NCBI RefSeq assembly: GCF_002709775.1
Contig: NZ_PAQR01000010.1
Location: forward strand, 111,424 to 175,423
Reading direction: 5' to 3'
Length of the DNA: 64,000 nucleotides
DNA from: Thalassospira sp.
GTDB taxonomy: Bacteria > Pseudomonadota > Alphaproteobacteria > Rhodospirillales > Thalassospiraceae
The position numbers and the translations under genes were made by a program. Shown piece by piece: positions 16,682 through 24,942 of the stretch (the stretch's first letter is position 1; every line of letters begins with the position of its first letter). The notes beneath the pieces are model-generated. The model searched no databases and was not told where the DNA came from. It saw only the letters and a program-made list of their open reading frames with translations.

Positions 16682-19333
16682 ATGACCGACATTTCCAGAT
16701 TTATCAATATTGGTGAACGGACCAACGTTGCCGGATCGCTGAAATTCAAGAAGCTGATCGTTGAAGAAGATTACGATGCAGCCCTTGAGATTGCCCGTCA
16801 GCAGGTCGAAAACGGCGCACAGATCATCGACATCAACATGGATGATGCGATGCTGGATGCTGAAACCGCGATGGTCAAGTTCATCAACCTGATCGCGGCC
16901 GAACCCGACATTGCCCGTGTGCCAATCATGGTCGACAGTTCCAAATGGAACGTGATTGAGTCCGGTCTGAAATGCCTGCAGGGCAAGGGGATCGTCAACT
17001 CGATCAGTCTGAAGGAAGGCGAAGAACCCTTCATCGCACAGGCCAAGATGCTGCGCCGTTATGGGGCGGCTGTTGTTGTCATGGCCTTTGATGAAAAAGG
17101 TCAGGCCGATACGGTTGATCGCAAGTTTGAAATCTGTAAACGCAGCTATGACGTGCTGGTCGAAAAAGTCGGCTTCCCGCCCGAAGACATCATTTTCGAT
17201 CCGAACATCTTTGCTGTCGCGACCGGGATTGAGGAACACGACAATTACGCCGTCGATTTCATCGAGGCCTGCCGCCTGATCAAGACGCATCTGCCCTATG
17301 CCAAGATTTCCGGCGGTGTTTCAAACGTGTCCTTCTCGTTCCGTGGTAACAACCCGGTGCGTGAAGCCATGCATTCGGTGTTCCTCTATCACGCCATCAA
17401 GGCGGGACTGGATATGGGCATCGTCAATGCCGGTCAGCTGGTTGTTTACGAAGAAATCCCTGCGGAACTGCGTGAACGCGTTGAGGACGTCATCCTCAAC
17501 CGTCGTTCGGACGCAACCGACCGCCTGCTTGAAGTGGCCGAGAAATACAAAGGTACCGGCGGGCCCGAGAAAAAGGCTGATCTTGAATGGCGTAAAAAGC
17601 CGGTCAATGAACGTCTGGCCCATGCGCTGGTCAATGGTATTGCCGAGTTTGTCGAAGAAGACACCGAAGAAGCCCGTCAGCAGGCAGACAAGCCGCTTCA
17701 TGTGATTGAAGGGCCGCTGATGGATGGTATGAACATTGTTGGTGACCTGTTTGGCGCTGGCAAGATGTTCCTGCCGCAGGTTGTGAAATCTGCCCGTGTG
17801 ATGAAAAAGGCTGTCGCCTATCTGATCCCGTTCATTGAGGAAGAAAAAGACGGCAAGCACGAAACCAATGGCAAGATCCTGCTGGCAACGGTGAAGGGCG
17901 ATGTCCATGACATCGGCAAGAACATCGTCGGTGTGGTTCTGCAATGTAACAACTTCGAGGTCATTGACCTTGGTGTGATGGTGCCGACCCAGAAAATCAT
18001 CGAGACCGCCAAGGCTGAGAAGGTCGACATGATCGGGCTTTCGGGCCTGATTACGCCGTCGCTTGAGGAAATGACCTATGTCGCGGCCGAAATGGAACGC
18101 GAAGGTCTTGATATCCCGCTTCTGATCGGCGGTGCGACGACATCGAAGGTCCATACCGCGGTCAAGATCGCGCCGAACTACCTGAAATCATCGGTGGTTT
18201 ACGTGATCGATGCATCGCGTGCGGTTGGTGTTGCAAGCCAGTTGCTTTCCGAAACCCATCGCGAACGTTTTGCTACGGAAATTCGCAATGAATATGTCGC
18301 GATGGCGGAAAAGCACGCAGCACAACAGCTGCAGAAAAAGCGTTTCTCGCTTGCCGATGCACGCGCCAACAAGGCGCAGCTTGATTGGGAAAACTTCGAG
18401 GCACCGGTGCCGCTCAAACCGGGTATCACCCTGTTTGAAGAGTTCGATCTTGAAGAGCTGGTATCGCGCTTTGACTGGAAACCGTTCTTCGAGACCTGGG
18501 AACTGCATGGTCGCTTCCCCGATATCCTTCAGGATGAAAAGGTCGGTGAGACCGCACGCAGTCTTTATGAAGATGCGCAGGCGATGCTCAAGAAAATCAT
18601 TGCCGAGAAATGGTTTAAACCCAAGGCGGTTGTCGGTCTGTGGCCGGCCAACTCGGTCGGTGATGATATCGAAGTCACCCCGGCACCGGATCACAATGAA
18701 CCGGTAATGCTTCATACCCTGCGTCAGCAGATGTTCCGTGAAAATAACAAGCGCCCGAACCGTGCGTTGGCCGACTACATTGCGCCAAAAGACAGCGGCA
18801 AAACCGACTATATCGGTGCCTTCGTTGTTACGGCCGGACCGGAAGTCGAAGAAATTGCCGGCAAGCTTGAAGCAGAGCATGACGATTACAATGCCATTCT
18901 GGTCAAGGCCCTTGGTGACCGATTTGCCGAGGCCTTTTCCGAGCGCATGCATGAAGAGGTCCGTAAGGAGCTTTGGGGCTATGCCCCGGATGAGACGCTT
19001 GGCAATGATGACCTGATTGCTGAAAACTATCGCGGTATCCGTCCGGCACCGGGTTATCCGGCCTGCCCGGAACACACCGAAAAGGGCATTCTTTGGGATC
19101 TTCTGGATGCTGAAAAGAATGTCGGTGTGTCGCTTACCGAAAGCTATGCCATGACGCCGACCGCATCGGTCAGCGGGCTTTATTTCGCCAACCCGGATGC
19201 GAAGTATTTCGGTCTTGGCAAGATTGAGCGCGATCAGGTGGAAAGCTATGCCGAGCGCAAGGGCATGACCCTGGCAGAGGCAGAGCGCTGGTTGGCGCCG
19301 AACCTGAATTACGATCCGCGTCAGGCAAAATAA
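16682..19333 (+). CDS. metH: Methionine synthase, folate-, cobalamin- and AdoMet-binding modules
   Basis: An 883-residue protein covering MetH without the homocysteine module. The folate (pterin) barrel starts at [16 protein letters not shown] and runs to about residue 270. The cobalamin module has the cap helices from about 320 and the DxHxxG motif DVHDIG (D407, H409 as lower cobalt ligand). The AdoMet reactivation domain occupies about 560-880, with [18 protein letters not shown] 16682 gives the normal N-terminus; the TTG at 16652 is in frame but unneeded. With the preceding gene and MetF it makes a complete B12-dependent remethylation pathway. A strong terminator follows. Confidence 0.94.
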   Translation: MTDISRFINIGERTNVAGSLKFKKLIVEEDYDAALEIARQQVENGAQIIDINMDDAMLDAETAMVKFINLIAAEPDIARVPIMVDSSKWNVIESGLKCLQGKGIVNSISLKEGEEPFIAQAKMLRRYGAAVVVMAFDEKGQADTVDRKFEICKRSYDVLVEKVGFPPEDIIFDPNIFAVATGIEEHDNYAVDFIEACRLIKTHLPYAKISGGVSNVSFSFRGNNPVREAMHSVFLYHAIKAGLDMGIVNAGQLVVYEEIPAELRERVEDVILNRRSDATDRLLEVAEKYKGTGGPEKKADLEWRKKPVNERLAHALVNGIAEFVEEDTEEARQQADKPLHVIEGPLMDGMNIVGDLFGAGKMFLPQVVKSARVMKKAVAYLIPFIEEEKDGKHETNGKILLATVKGDVHDIGKNIVGVVLQCNNFEVIDLGVMVPTQKIIETAKAEKVDMIGLSGLITPSLEEMTYVAAEMEREGLDIPLLIGGATTSKVHTAVKIAPNYLKSSVVYVIDASRAVGVASQLLSETHRERFATEIRNEYVAMAEKHAAQQLQKKRFSLADARANKAQLDWENFEAPVPLKPGITLFEEFDLEELVSRFDWKPFFETWELHGRFPDILQDEKVGETARSLYEDAQAMLKKIIAEKWFKPKAVVGLWPANSVGDDIEVTPAPDHNEPVMLHTLRQQMFRENNKRPNRALADYIAPKDSGKTDYIGAFVVTAGPEVEEIAGKLEAEHDDYNAILVKALGDRFAEAFSERMHEEVRKELWGYAPDETLGNDDLIAENYRGIRPAPGYPACPEHTEKGILWDLLDAEKNVGVSLTESYAMTPTASVSGLYFANPDAKYFGLGKIERDQVESYAERKGMTLAEAERWLAPNLNYDPRQAK

Positions 19334-19352
19334 TCGCCTTACCGGTCGCAAT

Positions 19353-19389
19353 GAAAAGCCCCGCAGACTGCACTCTGCGGGGCTTTTTT
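19353..19389. terminator. Bidirectional terminator between metH and the MFS gene
   Basis: An AAAAGCCCCGCAGA/TCTGCGGGGCTTTT stem with a 6-base loop has T runs on both strands. It serves metH from the left and the convergent MFS gene from the right. Confidence 0.88.
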
Positions 19390-19410
19390 ATTGGGTGCGT
19401 TTAACGCGGT

Positions 19411-20655
19411 CTAGTGTGTAGGGCGACAGAACTTGCCACGCTCGGTAATGCCGACAATCACAATGCCAATCAGACCGAGCGAGAAGTAACCTGCCAGAAG
19501 CGGGATCACCGTGCCATTGAACTGCTGTCCGATAATGCCGCCCGCGATCACGCCGATCAGGGTGCTGTAGACACCAATCATCGAAGATGCGGTACCGGCA
19601 ATCGCGCCGACCGGTTCCATTGCGAGTGAATTGAAATTCGGCATGGTCAGCGAGAAGCAGAACAGGATCGTCGTCAGGCCGATGCCAAACAGCAGCAAGG
19701 GCGGCTGCCCGTCAAACCAAATCGCAATAAGAACATTGATCAGGCTGCTGCCCGTCATGATGAACAGAGCAACATGCGAAATCTTGTGCATGCCGATCTT
19801 GCGCACGAGCCGCGCATTGACGAACGAAGAAACGCTCATGCAGGCAGCAATCATCCCGAAGACCAGCGGGAACCATACCCCAAGACCGTATACTTCGGTT
19901 TCAAAGATTTGCTGGGCCGATCCGATATAGGCCATCAGGCAGGCAAACATCATGCCCATGGCGGTGGCATAGCCGAGCGTCTGACGGTTGGTCACGGTGG
20001 TTCTGATGTCACGCACGATCCGGCGCATCGAAAGCCTGTGTCGGTATTCCGGGTGCAGGGTTTCCGGCATGCGCAGCAGATACCAGCAGACAATCGCAAT
20101 CGCCAGGACAAGCGTGCTGACAAAAATCATGTGCCAGTTGGCCAGTGCCAGAATAAGGCTGCCTGATGCGGGGGCAAACACCGGCAGGATAATGAATACC
20201 ATCATGACAAACGACATAACGCGTGCCATTTCGCGACCTTCGAAACAGTCACGCGTTATCGCCATGGTCAAAACGCGCGGCGCAGCAGCCCCAAGGCCCT
20301 GCACAAAACGTGCGACCAGAAGATGTTCAAAGCTGTCGGCAAAGATCGCCATGATCGTGCCGATGCAATAGATGCCAAGGCCGGCAATCAGGGTGGGGCG
20401 ACGGCCGAAGCTGTCAGCAAGCGGTCCATAAACAATCTGCATCAGGCCAAATGCGATCATGAAAACATAGATCAGCATCTGCATACGGTTGCCGTCTTCG
20501 ATCCCATAATCCTGTGCAATCGGCCCAAAGGCCGGCAACAGGTTATCAATCGACAGTGCAACCAGCCCGATGGTGATCGCCATCAGGCAGATAAATTCAA
20601 CAAGTCCTGGCAACGGCCGAGCCGCCTGCGTACCCGTTGGTCGAGGGTCATTCAT
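19411..20655 (-). CDS. MFS drug-resistance transporter, Bcr/CflA type
   Basis: A 414-residue, 12-span major facilitator. The Bcr/CflA (DHA1) signature is seen in ALSIDNLLPAFGPIA at the first helix, in the cytoplasmic loop GPLADSFGRRPTL (motif A) and in ARFVQGLGAAAPRV (motif C-like region). Such carriers export chloramphenicol, bicyclomycin, sulfonamides or metabolites; the substrate cannot be read from the sequence. The ATG at 20655 follows GGAA by 9 bases; a TTG eight codons upstream (20679) is in frame but lacks a site. It is monocistronic and convergent with metH. Confidence 0.88.
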   Translation of the reverse strand: MNDPRPTGTQAARPLPGLVEFICLMAITIGLVALSIDNLLPAFGPIAQDYGIEDGNRMQMLIYVFMIAFGLMQIVYGPLADSFGRRPTLIAGLGIYCIGTIMAIFADSFEHLLVARFVQGLGAAAPRVLTMAITRDCFEGREMARVMSFVMMVFIILPVFAPASGSLILALANWHMIFVSTLVLAIAIVCWYLLRMPETLHPEYRHRLSMRRIVRDIRTTVTNRQTLGYATAMGMMFACLMAYIGSAQQIFETEVYGLGVWFPLVFGMIAACMSVSSFVNARLVRKIGMHKISHVALFIMTGSSLINVLIAIWFDGQPPLLLFGIGLTTILFCFSLTMPNFNSLAMEPVGAIAGTASSMIGVYSTLIGVIAGGIIGQQFNGTVIPLLAGYFSLGLIGIVIVGITERGKFCRPTH

Positions 20656-20951
20656 TATTTTTGGTTCCGTTGAGAACAATTGGTGGCGTCTCTGGCCCCG
20701 CTTTCACGCAGCGCGGGCAGAATGATGCATTTCGTGTGTTTTTGGCAATGACGGTTTTCTTAAACGGGATCGCGGCACTGGGGCTGCCCTGAACCCGGGT
20801 CACTTGTTGTTACACATCCACCCGGATCAATCAATGGGTGTCAGAAATGCGAAAATAACCGTGGTATTGCTTGTCTTTACCCTTTATTCGCAGGAAAAGC
20901 TGATCCTATGATCATTCCAAATCCCGCGTTGCCAACCCCGGTATAGTTGAA
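20656..20951. other. Divergent interval between the MFS gene and the ClC gene
   Basis: No gene or clear repeat is seen. It should carry the two divergent promoters. Confidence 0.5.
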
Positions 20952-22745
20952 ATGGCTGAAAAGCTTCTGAAATCGAACATCTTTTTGAACCGTCTACGCC
21001 GCATCGTCAAAAGCGAGCAACTGGTTCTGTCGATTTTGGCTTTGATTGTCGGCGCACTGGCCGGGGGTGGAACGATCCTGTTTCGTGACGGTTTGTTGTT
21101 CATCCAGTCGCTGTTTTTTGGAACCGGCGAAGAGGCCCTTCACCGTCATCTAAGCGAAATTCCGGTCTGGCAGCTTATTCTTGCGCCGACGGTCGGCGGT
21201 CTGATTGTCGGTGTTTTCATCTACAAGTTCCTGCCCGAAAAGCGCCCGCATGGGGTTGCCGACGTTATTGATGCTGCATCCTTCCATGATGCCCGCATGT
21301 CGACGCGCTGCGGGATCAAAAGTGCGATTGCCAGTGCGGTCTCGCTTGGCAGTGGGGCGTCCCTTGGCCGTGAAGGGCCGGTAGTCCATATGGGGGCGTC
21401 CTTTGGGGCGTGGCTTGCGCGTATTCTTCATTTGCGCCGTTCGGCCTCAAGAACCCTGTTGGGGTGTGGCGTCGCATCTGCGGTGGCGGCATCGTTCAAC
21501 GCGCCCCTGGCTGGCGCGCTGTTTGCCCATGAAGTTGCCCTTGGCCATTACGCCCTGACAGCCTTTGCCCCGATTGTTTTGGCGTCTGTTACCGGGACGG
21601 TGATTACGCGGATTTATTTTGGCGATGAAGTCGCCTTCCTGATCCCCGGTCACGATATCCAGTCGTTCTGGGAATTTCCGGCCTTCGCCCTTTTGGGGAT
21701 CATTGCCGGTATCGCGGCCGTTCTGGTCGTGCGCGCCATTCCGATCGTGCAAAAGACTGCTAACCGCACCAACGCACCGCTTTGGATCCGTCCGGCGGTG
21801 GCGGGGCTTGTGGTCGGATTGTTGGCCCTGATCTTTCCGCAGGTTGTTGGCGTCGGTTACGGTGCAATGAACGATGCGCTTAATGAAAGCTATAACCTGA
21901 CCTTCCTGATCGGTTTGCTGCTTGCCAAGGGTTTTGCTGTTTCGATCTGTATGGGGCTTGGTTTTGCCGGTGGCATCTTCAGCCCGGCGCTTTTCCTTGG
22001 TGCGATGCTGGGCGGGGCGTTCGGGATTATCGCCACCAACGTCTTCCCGGATTTGTCATCGGGCTATTCGGCCTACACGCTTGTCGGCATGGGGGCCTTG
22101 GCCGCAGCCGTTCTTGGCGCGCCGATTTCAACCACACTGATCATCTTTGAATTGACCGGTGACTATGCCCTGACGGCGGCGGTGATGGTGGCATCTGTTC
22201 TGGCAACAGTGATTATGGATCAGTTCCAGGGCGGCTCGTTCTTCCAGTGGCAGCTGAAATGCCGTGGCGTTTCGACCCGTTGGGGCCGGGAAGTCAATTT
22301 GCTTCGAACGATCAAGGTTGCCGAGATCATGAAGCGTGAATACGAAACCGTCCCGCTTGACGAGGGGCTGCCGATGGTGCGCGAAAAGCTGATCAATGCG
22401 CCCTATTCGGAACTGTTTGTCATTGATGATCAGGGCAAGCTGCATGGCACCATCACGCTAACCGATTTGCGCCACGCGGCCTTTGATCCGAAGCTGGGCG
22501 ATGAAGTAACGGCAGGCCAGGTCGCCCGATCAAAGCCGCCGGTGCTGTATCGCACCGACAGTATCGAAAAGGCCATCAAACTGATGGAGCAAACCGGTGA
22601 AGAACATCTGCCGGTCCTAAATAGTGCAGAAGAGCGCCATATCATCGGCTTCGTCCATGAAAAGGACGCGATGATGGCCTATAACAACGCATTGCTTGAA
22701 CTTCAAAGTGAAGAGCGCGGCGACGCGCCGCCCAAACTGTTCTAG
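20952..22745 (+). CDS. ClC-family chloride channel/antiporter with C-terminal CBS pair
   Basis: A 597-residue membrane protein. The transport core (about 20-440) has the gating-glutamate motif GREGP (139-143, E141) and GFAGGIFSPALFLGAM of the third selectivity motif. The first motif, GSGIP in E. coli ClC, is here PHGVA (99-103), so the central serine is replaced by histidine. Two CBS motifs follow (about 465-520 and 525-585), which in this family bind adenine nucleotides and modulate transport. It starts at ATG 20952. Whether it is a channel or a Cl-/H+ exchanger cannot be decided; retention of the gating Glu fits either. Confidence 0.9.
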   Translation: MAEKLLKSNIFLNRLRRIVKSEQLVLSILALIVGALAGGGTILFRDGLLFIQSLFFGTGEEALHRHLSEIPVWQLILAPTVGGLIVGVFIYKFLPEKRPHGVADVIDAASFHDARMSTRCGIKSAIASAVSLGSGASLGREGPVVHMGASFGAWLARILHLRRSASRTLLGCGVASAVAASFNAPLAGALFAHEVALGHYALTAFAPIVLASVTGTVITRIYFGDEVAFLIPGHDIQSFWEFPAFALLGIIAGIAAVLVVRAIPIVQKTANRTNAPLWIRPAVAGLVVGLLALIFPQVVGVGYGAMNDALNESYNLTFLIGLLLAKGFAVSICMGLGFAGGIFSPALFLGAMLGGAFGIIATNVFPDLSSGYSAYTLVGMGALAAAVLGAPISTTLIIFELTGDYALTAAVMVASVLATVIMDQFQGGSFFQWQLKCRGVSTRWGREVNLLRTIKVAEIMKREYETVPLDEGLPMVREKLINAPYSELFVIDDQGKLHGTITLTDLRHAAFDPKLGDEVTAGQVARSKPPVLYRTDSIEKAIKLMEQTGEEHLPVLNSAEERHIIGFVHEKDAMMAYNNALLELQSEERGDAPPKLF

Positions 22746-22754
22746 TCCGTAGCG

Positions 22755-22787
22755 CAAAAGAAAGAGCAGCGCCGTTAAGCGCTGCTC
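22755..22787 (-). terminator. Terminator of the 22814-23401 gene
   Basis: Perfect 9-bp stem GAGCAGCGC/GCGCTGCTC with a 6-base loop, followed on the minus strand by TTTCTTTT. Its presence supports the reality of the hypothetical gene upstream. Confidence 0.8.
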
Positions 22788-22813
22788 CGTTCAAGGTTTT
22801 ATAGCCGATGTGA

Positions 22814-23401
22814 TCAGGCGGCCAATGCGGGTTGCTGTCCTGCTGGCTGACCAGACATGACCTGGGCTGCGACCCGGCTATCAAGACCGGCAACGTTTTC
22901 GGGAAGATCGGTTGCGGCCTGCTCGGCTGCGTTATCGATCTCCTGACGTTCCCTGCGTTTTTCAATCTCGGCCTTTTCGTTCTGTTTTTCGTCCTTTGGT
23001 GGCGGACTCAAACTGTCACGAAGGGCTGATTTGAATTCCTCCTCGGCATCCTGCTCTGCAAGTGCAGGATCGTCATTTTCCGGATCGGAATTCGAAGAAA
23101 CGACGCCGTCATTGGTCTTGATACCGTTTGCGCTGTCATTGGCTTTGACTGCGTCCATGGCCGCAGCAAAGCTTGATGACCCGCTTCCGATATCCTGAAA
23201 TTCAAGCATGACGGACTGAACCGCATCGGAAAGCTGACTTTTCGACGAGCCACCTTCCGGTCCGATTGCCGCAACACTTGAAACAGGTGCAGCGCTACCT
23301 GCGCTAAAACCTTCGATACCTTCGTGTGCACCTGGCCGTTCCGCAGAACTGGCCCGGGTTGATATCGGCAACCCGTTGCCCAATCCAAAAATAGTACTCA
23401 T
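22814..23401 (-). CDS. Hypothetical low-complexity protein, about 195 aa
   Basis: No family recognised. The protein starts MSTIFGLGNGLPI, is rich in Ser, Ala, Gly, Glu and Asp, and has no signal peptide or membrane span. A short ordered-looking helix occurs around SQLSDAVQSVMLEFQDI. The second half is strongly charged and probably coiled or disordered (EEEFKSALRDSLSPPPKDEK, then EIEKRRERQEIDNAAEQ). The ATG at 23401 is preceded by AAGG; an upstream GTG-type start at 23428 is possible. It is monocistronic with a good terminator. The composition recalls small cytoplasmic proteins associated with flagella or the cell surface, but I cannot support a function. Confidence 0.65.
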   Translation of the reverse strand: MSTIFGLGNGLPISTRASSAERPGAHEGIEGFSAGSAAPVSSVAAIGPEGGSSKSQLSDAVQSVMLEFQDIGSGSSSFAAAMDAVKANDSANGIKTNDGVVSSNSDPENDDPALAEQDAEEEFKSALRDSLSPPPKDEKQNEKAEIEKRRERQEIDNAAEQAATDLPENVAGLDSRVAAQVMSGQPAGQQPALAA

Positions 23402-23460
23402 TGCGAGATACCTTTCTCTGGGATGCACAAAGCACGACCAGCACCCCCGGAACGTCGCCG

Positions 23461-23593
23461 AGGGTGTCAGACATGCTTACCATCAGAAATCAAAGCAATT
23501 TTCAGACCATGGATGCGGGACGTAAGGGTTCGCAAATTACATGCGAAGACCATTGAGAAGGTTGATGCCTGTACTTGGCATTCCTGACACCCT
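23461..23593. repeat. 133-base segment bounded by imperfect terminal inverted repeats (MITE-like)
   Basis: The left end AGGGTGTCAGACATGC and the reverse complement of the right end AGGGTGTCAGGAATGC agree at 14 of 16 positions, including a perfect 10-base outer block. The inside has no ORF of note. Flanking bases do not show a target duplication. It may be a decayed miniature element or a regulatory inverted repeat; it fills much of the 315-base divergent gap upstream of the epimerase gene. Confidence 0.35.
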
Positions 23594-23716
23594 ACCTGTG
23601 ATGGTTGGCGGCAGAAAATACCGATACCAAAGAAGGTTACGGGGAGCCGGACTTATCTATTAGGCTATGGGAGGACGGTCGAATTTTCCCAGAAGCAGGA
23701 TGCGTGTCGATAAGAT

Positions 23717-24814
23717 ATGAAACTCCACCTCATTGCCGGCGCCAGACCCAACTTCATGAAGATTGCACCGCTTTGGCGCGGGTTGGTGGGCCATCCATTC
23801 CTGCGCCCGTCTTTTGTTCATACGGCACAGCATTGCGATGATGTGATGTCTTTGGCGATTTGGCGGGAACTCGGACTGCCGGATCCCGATCATGTCCTGA
23901 ATTGGGAGCCGGCAGAAAACAGCGACCCAGTTGAGGACATGATGCGGGCGTATGAGGCGCTTTGTCATACCGATCGTCCCGACATGGTTCTGGTCGTGGG
24001 GGATGTGAACTCATCGCGGGCGGCCGCGCTGGTCGCCGCAGAAATGGAAATTCTCCTTGTTCATCTCGAAGCGGGCTTGCGCTGCTTTGATCTCGACATG
24101 CCCGAGGAACAAAACCGTATCGCGATTGATCACAAGGCGGATCTTTTGCTGACCCCGTCAGCGGATGCAGATCAGAACCTGTTGGCCGAGGGCATCGAGC
24201 CAGGCCGTATCAAGCTGGTTGGCAATATCATGGCCGACACACTGGCAATGATGCGGACGCAGATCAATCAGGAAGATGCTGCCAGTAAGGTTGGTGTGAA
24301 TAAGGGGCGCTATGTGCTTGTGACGCTGCATCGGCCAAGCAATGTCGATGACCCTGAAAGGCTTCGCCAGATATGTCAGGCGTTCAAGGAACTGGCCGCA
24401 GAGGCAGAGGTTTGCTTTGTCCTTCACCCCCGGACTCAGACACGTCTCGCAGTACAGGGCTTGATTAAGGAGCTGAGTGCAGCAGGTGTCCGGTTGTTGC
24501 CGCCGATGGGGTATGTCCGGTTTGCCAGTTTGATGCGTGATGCCGGTGTCGTTGTTACCGACTCTGGCGGCGTTCAGGAAGAAACGAGCTGTTTAGGTGT
24601 GCCTTGTTTGACGCTGCGCACATCAACAGAGCGACCGATTACGATGACGCAAGGGACCAATCGACTTGTTGAAGTCGATCAGCTGACCCATGCGGTGACC
24701 TCAGTACTTCATGCTTCCTGCGATCGCGCACGTATCCCGGCCAATATCCCGGTATGGGATGGCAAGACAGCGTCTCGCGTCGTTCGGGAGCTTGAAGCCT
24801 TTTGGCGGGGCTAA
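23717..24814 (+). CDS. wecB: UDP-N-acetylglucosamine 2-epimerase (non-hydrolysing, WecB-like)
   Basis: A 365-residue GT-B fold epimerase interconverting UDP-GlcNAc and UDP-ManNAc. Family motifs are IAGARPNFMKIAPL at the N-terminus, GDVNS (D96), HLEAGLR (E118), MPEEQNR (E130/E131), TLHRPSNVDD and DSGGVQEE with RTSTERP near the C-terminus; these cover the acid/base residues known from E. coli WecB. UDP-ManNAc feeds surface polysaccharide or enterobacterial-common-antigen-like glycans, yet no glycosyltransferase or dehydrogenase partner is nearby. The subfamily with PEEQNR and HKADLLLTP may use a modified sugar. The start at ATG 23717 is unopposed. The next gene, the helicase, is 128 bases downstream. 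Confidence 0.88.
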   Translation: MKLHLIAGARPNFMKIAPLWRGLVGHPFLRPSFVHTAQHCDDVMSLAIWRELGLPDPDHVLNWEPAENSDPVEDMMRAYEALCHTDRPDMVLVVGDVNSSRAAALVAAEMEILLVHLEAGLRCFDLDMPEEQNRIAIDHKADLLLTPSADADQNLLAEGIEPGRIKLVGNIMADTLAMMRTQINQEDAASKVGVNKGRYVLVTLHRPSNVDDPERLRQICQAFKELAAEAEVCFVLHPRTQTRLAVQGLIKELSAAGVRLLPPMGYVRFASLMRDAGVVVTDSGGVQEETSCLGVPCLTLRTSTERPITMTQGTNRLVEVDQLTHAVTSVLHASCDRARIPANIPVWDGKTASRVVRELEAFWRG

Positions 24815-24942
24815 GCCGGGTGGGGTAAACGATCTGGCGAAAGACTTGGTTGATGCGGGTGATGTGGTGCAGAATGTAAAAATCGTCGGGTCGATATGGA
24901 ACGAGACTGGCCCCCTTTGCACAGCGTGATATATATGCTGTC

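Noticed and set aside
24815..24942. SOS box in front of the helicase gene
   Set aside because: I looked for GTTC-N7-GTTC or GAAC-N7-GAAC and found only one half-site, GAAC, near 24900.
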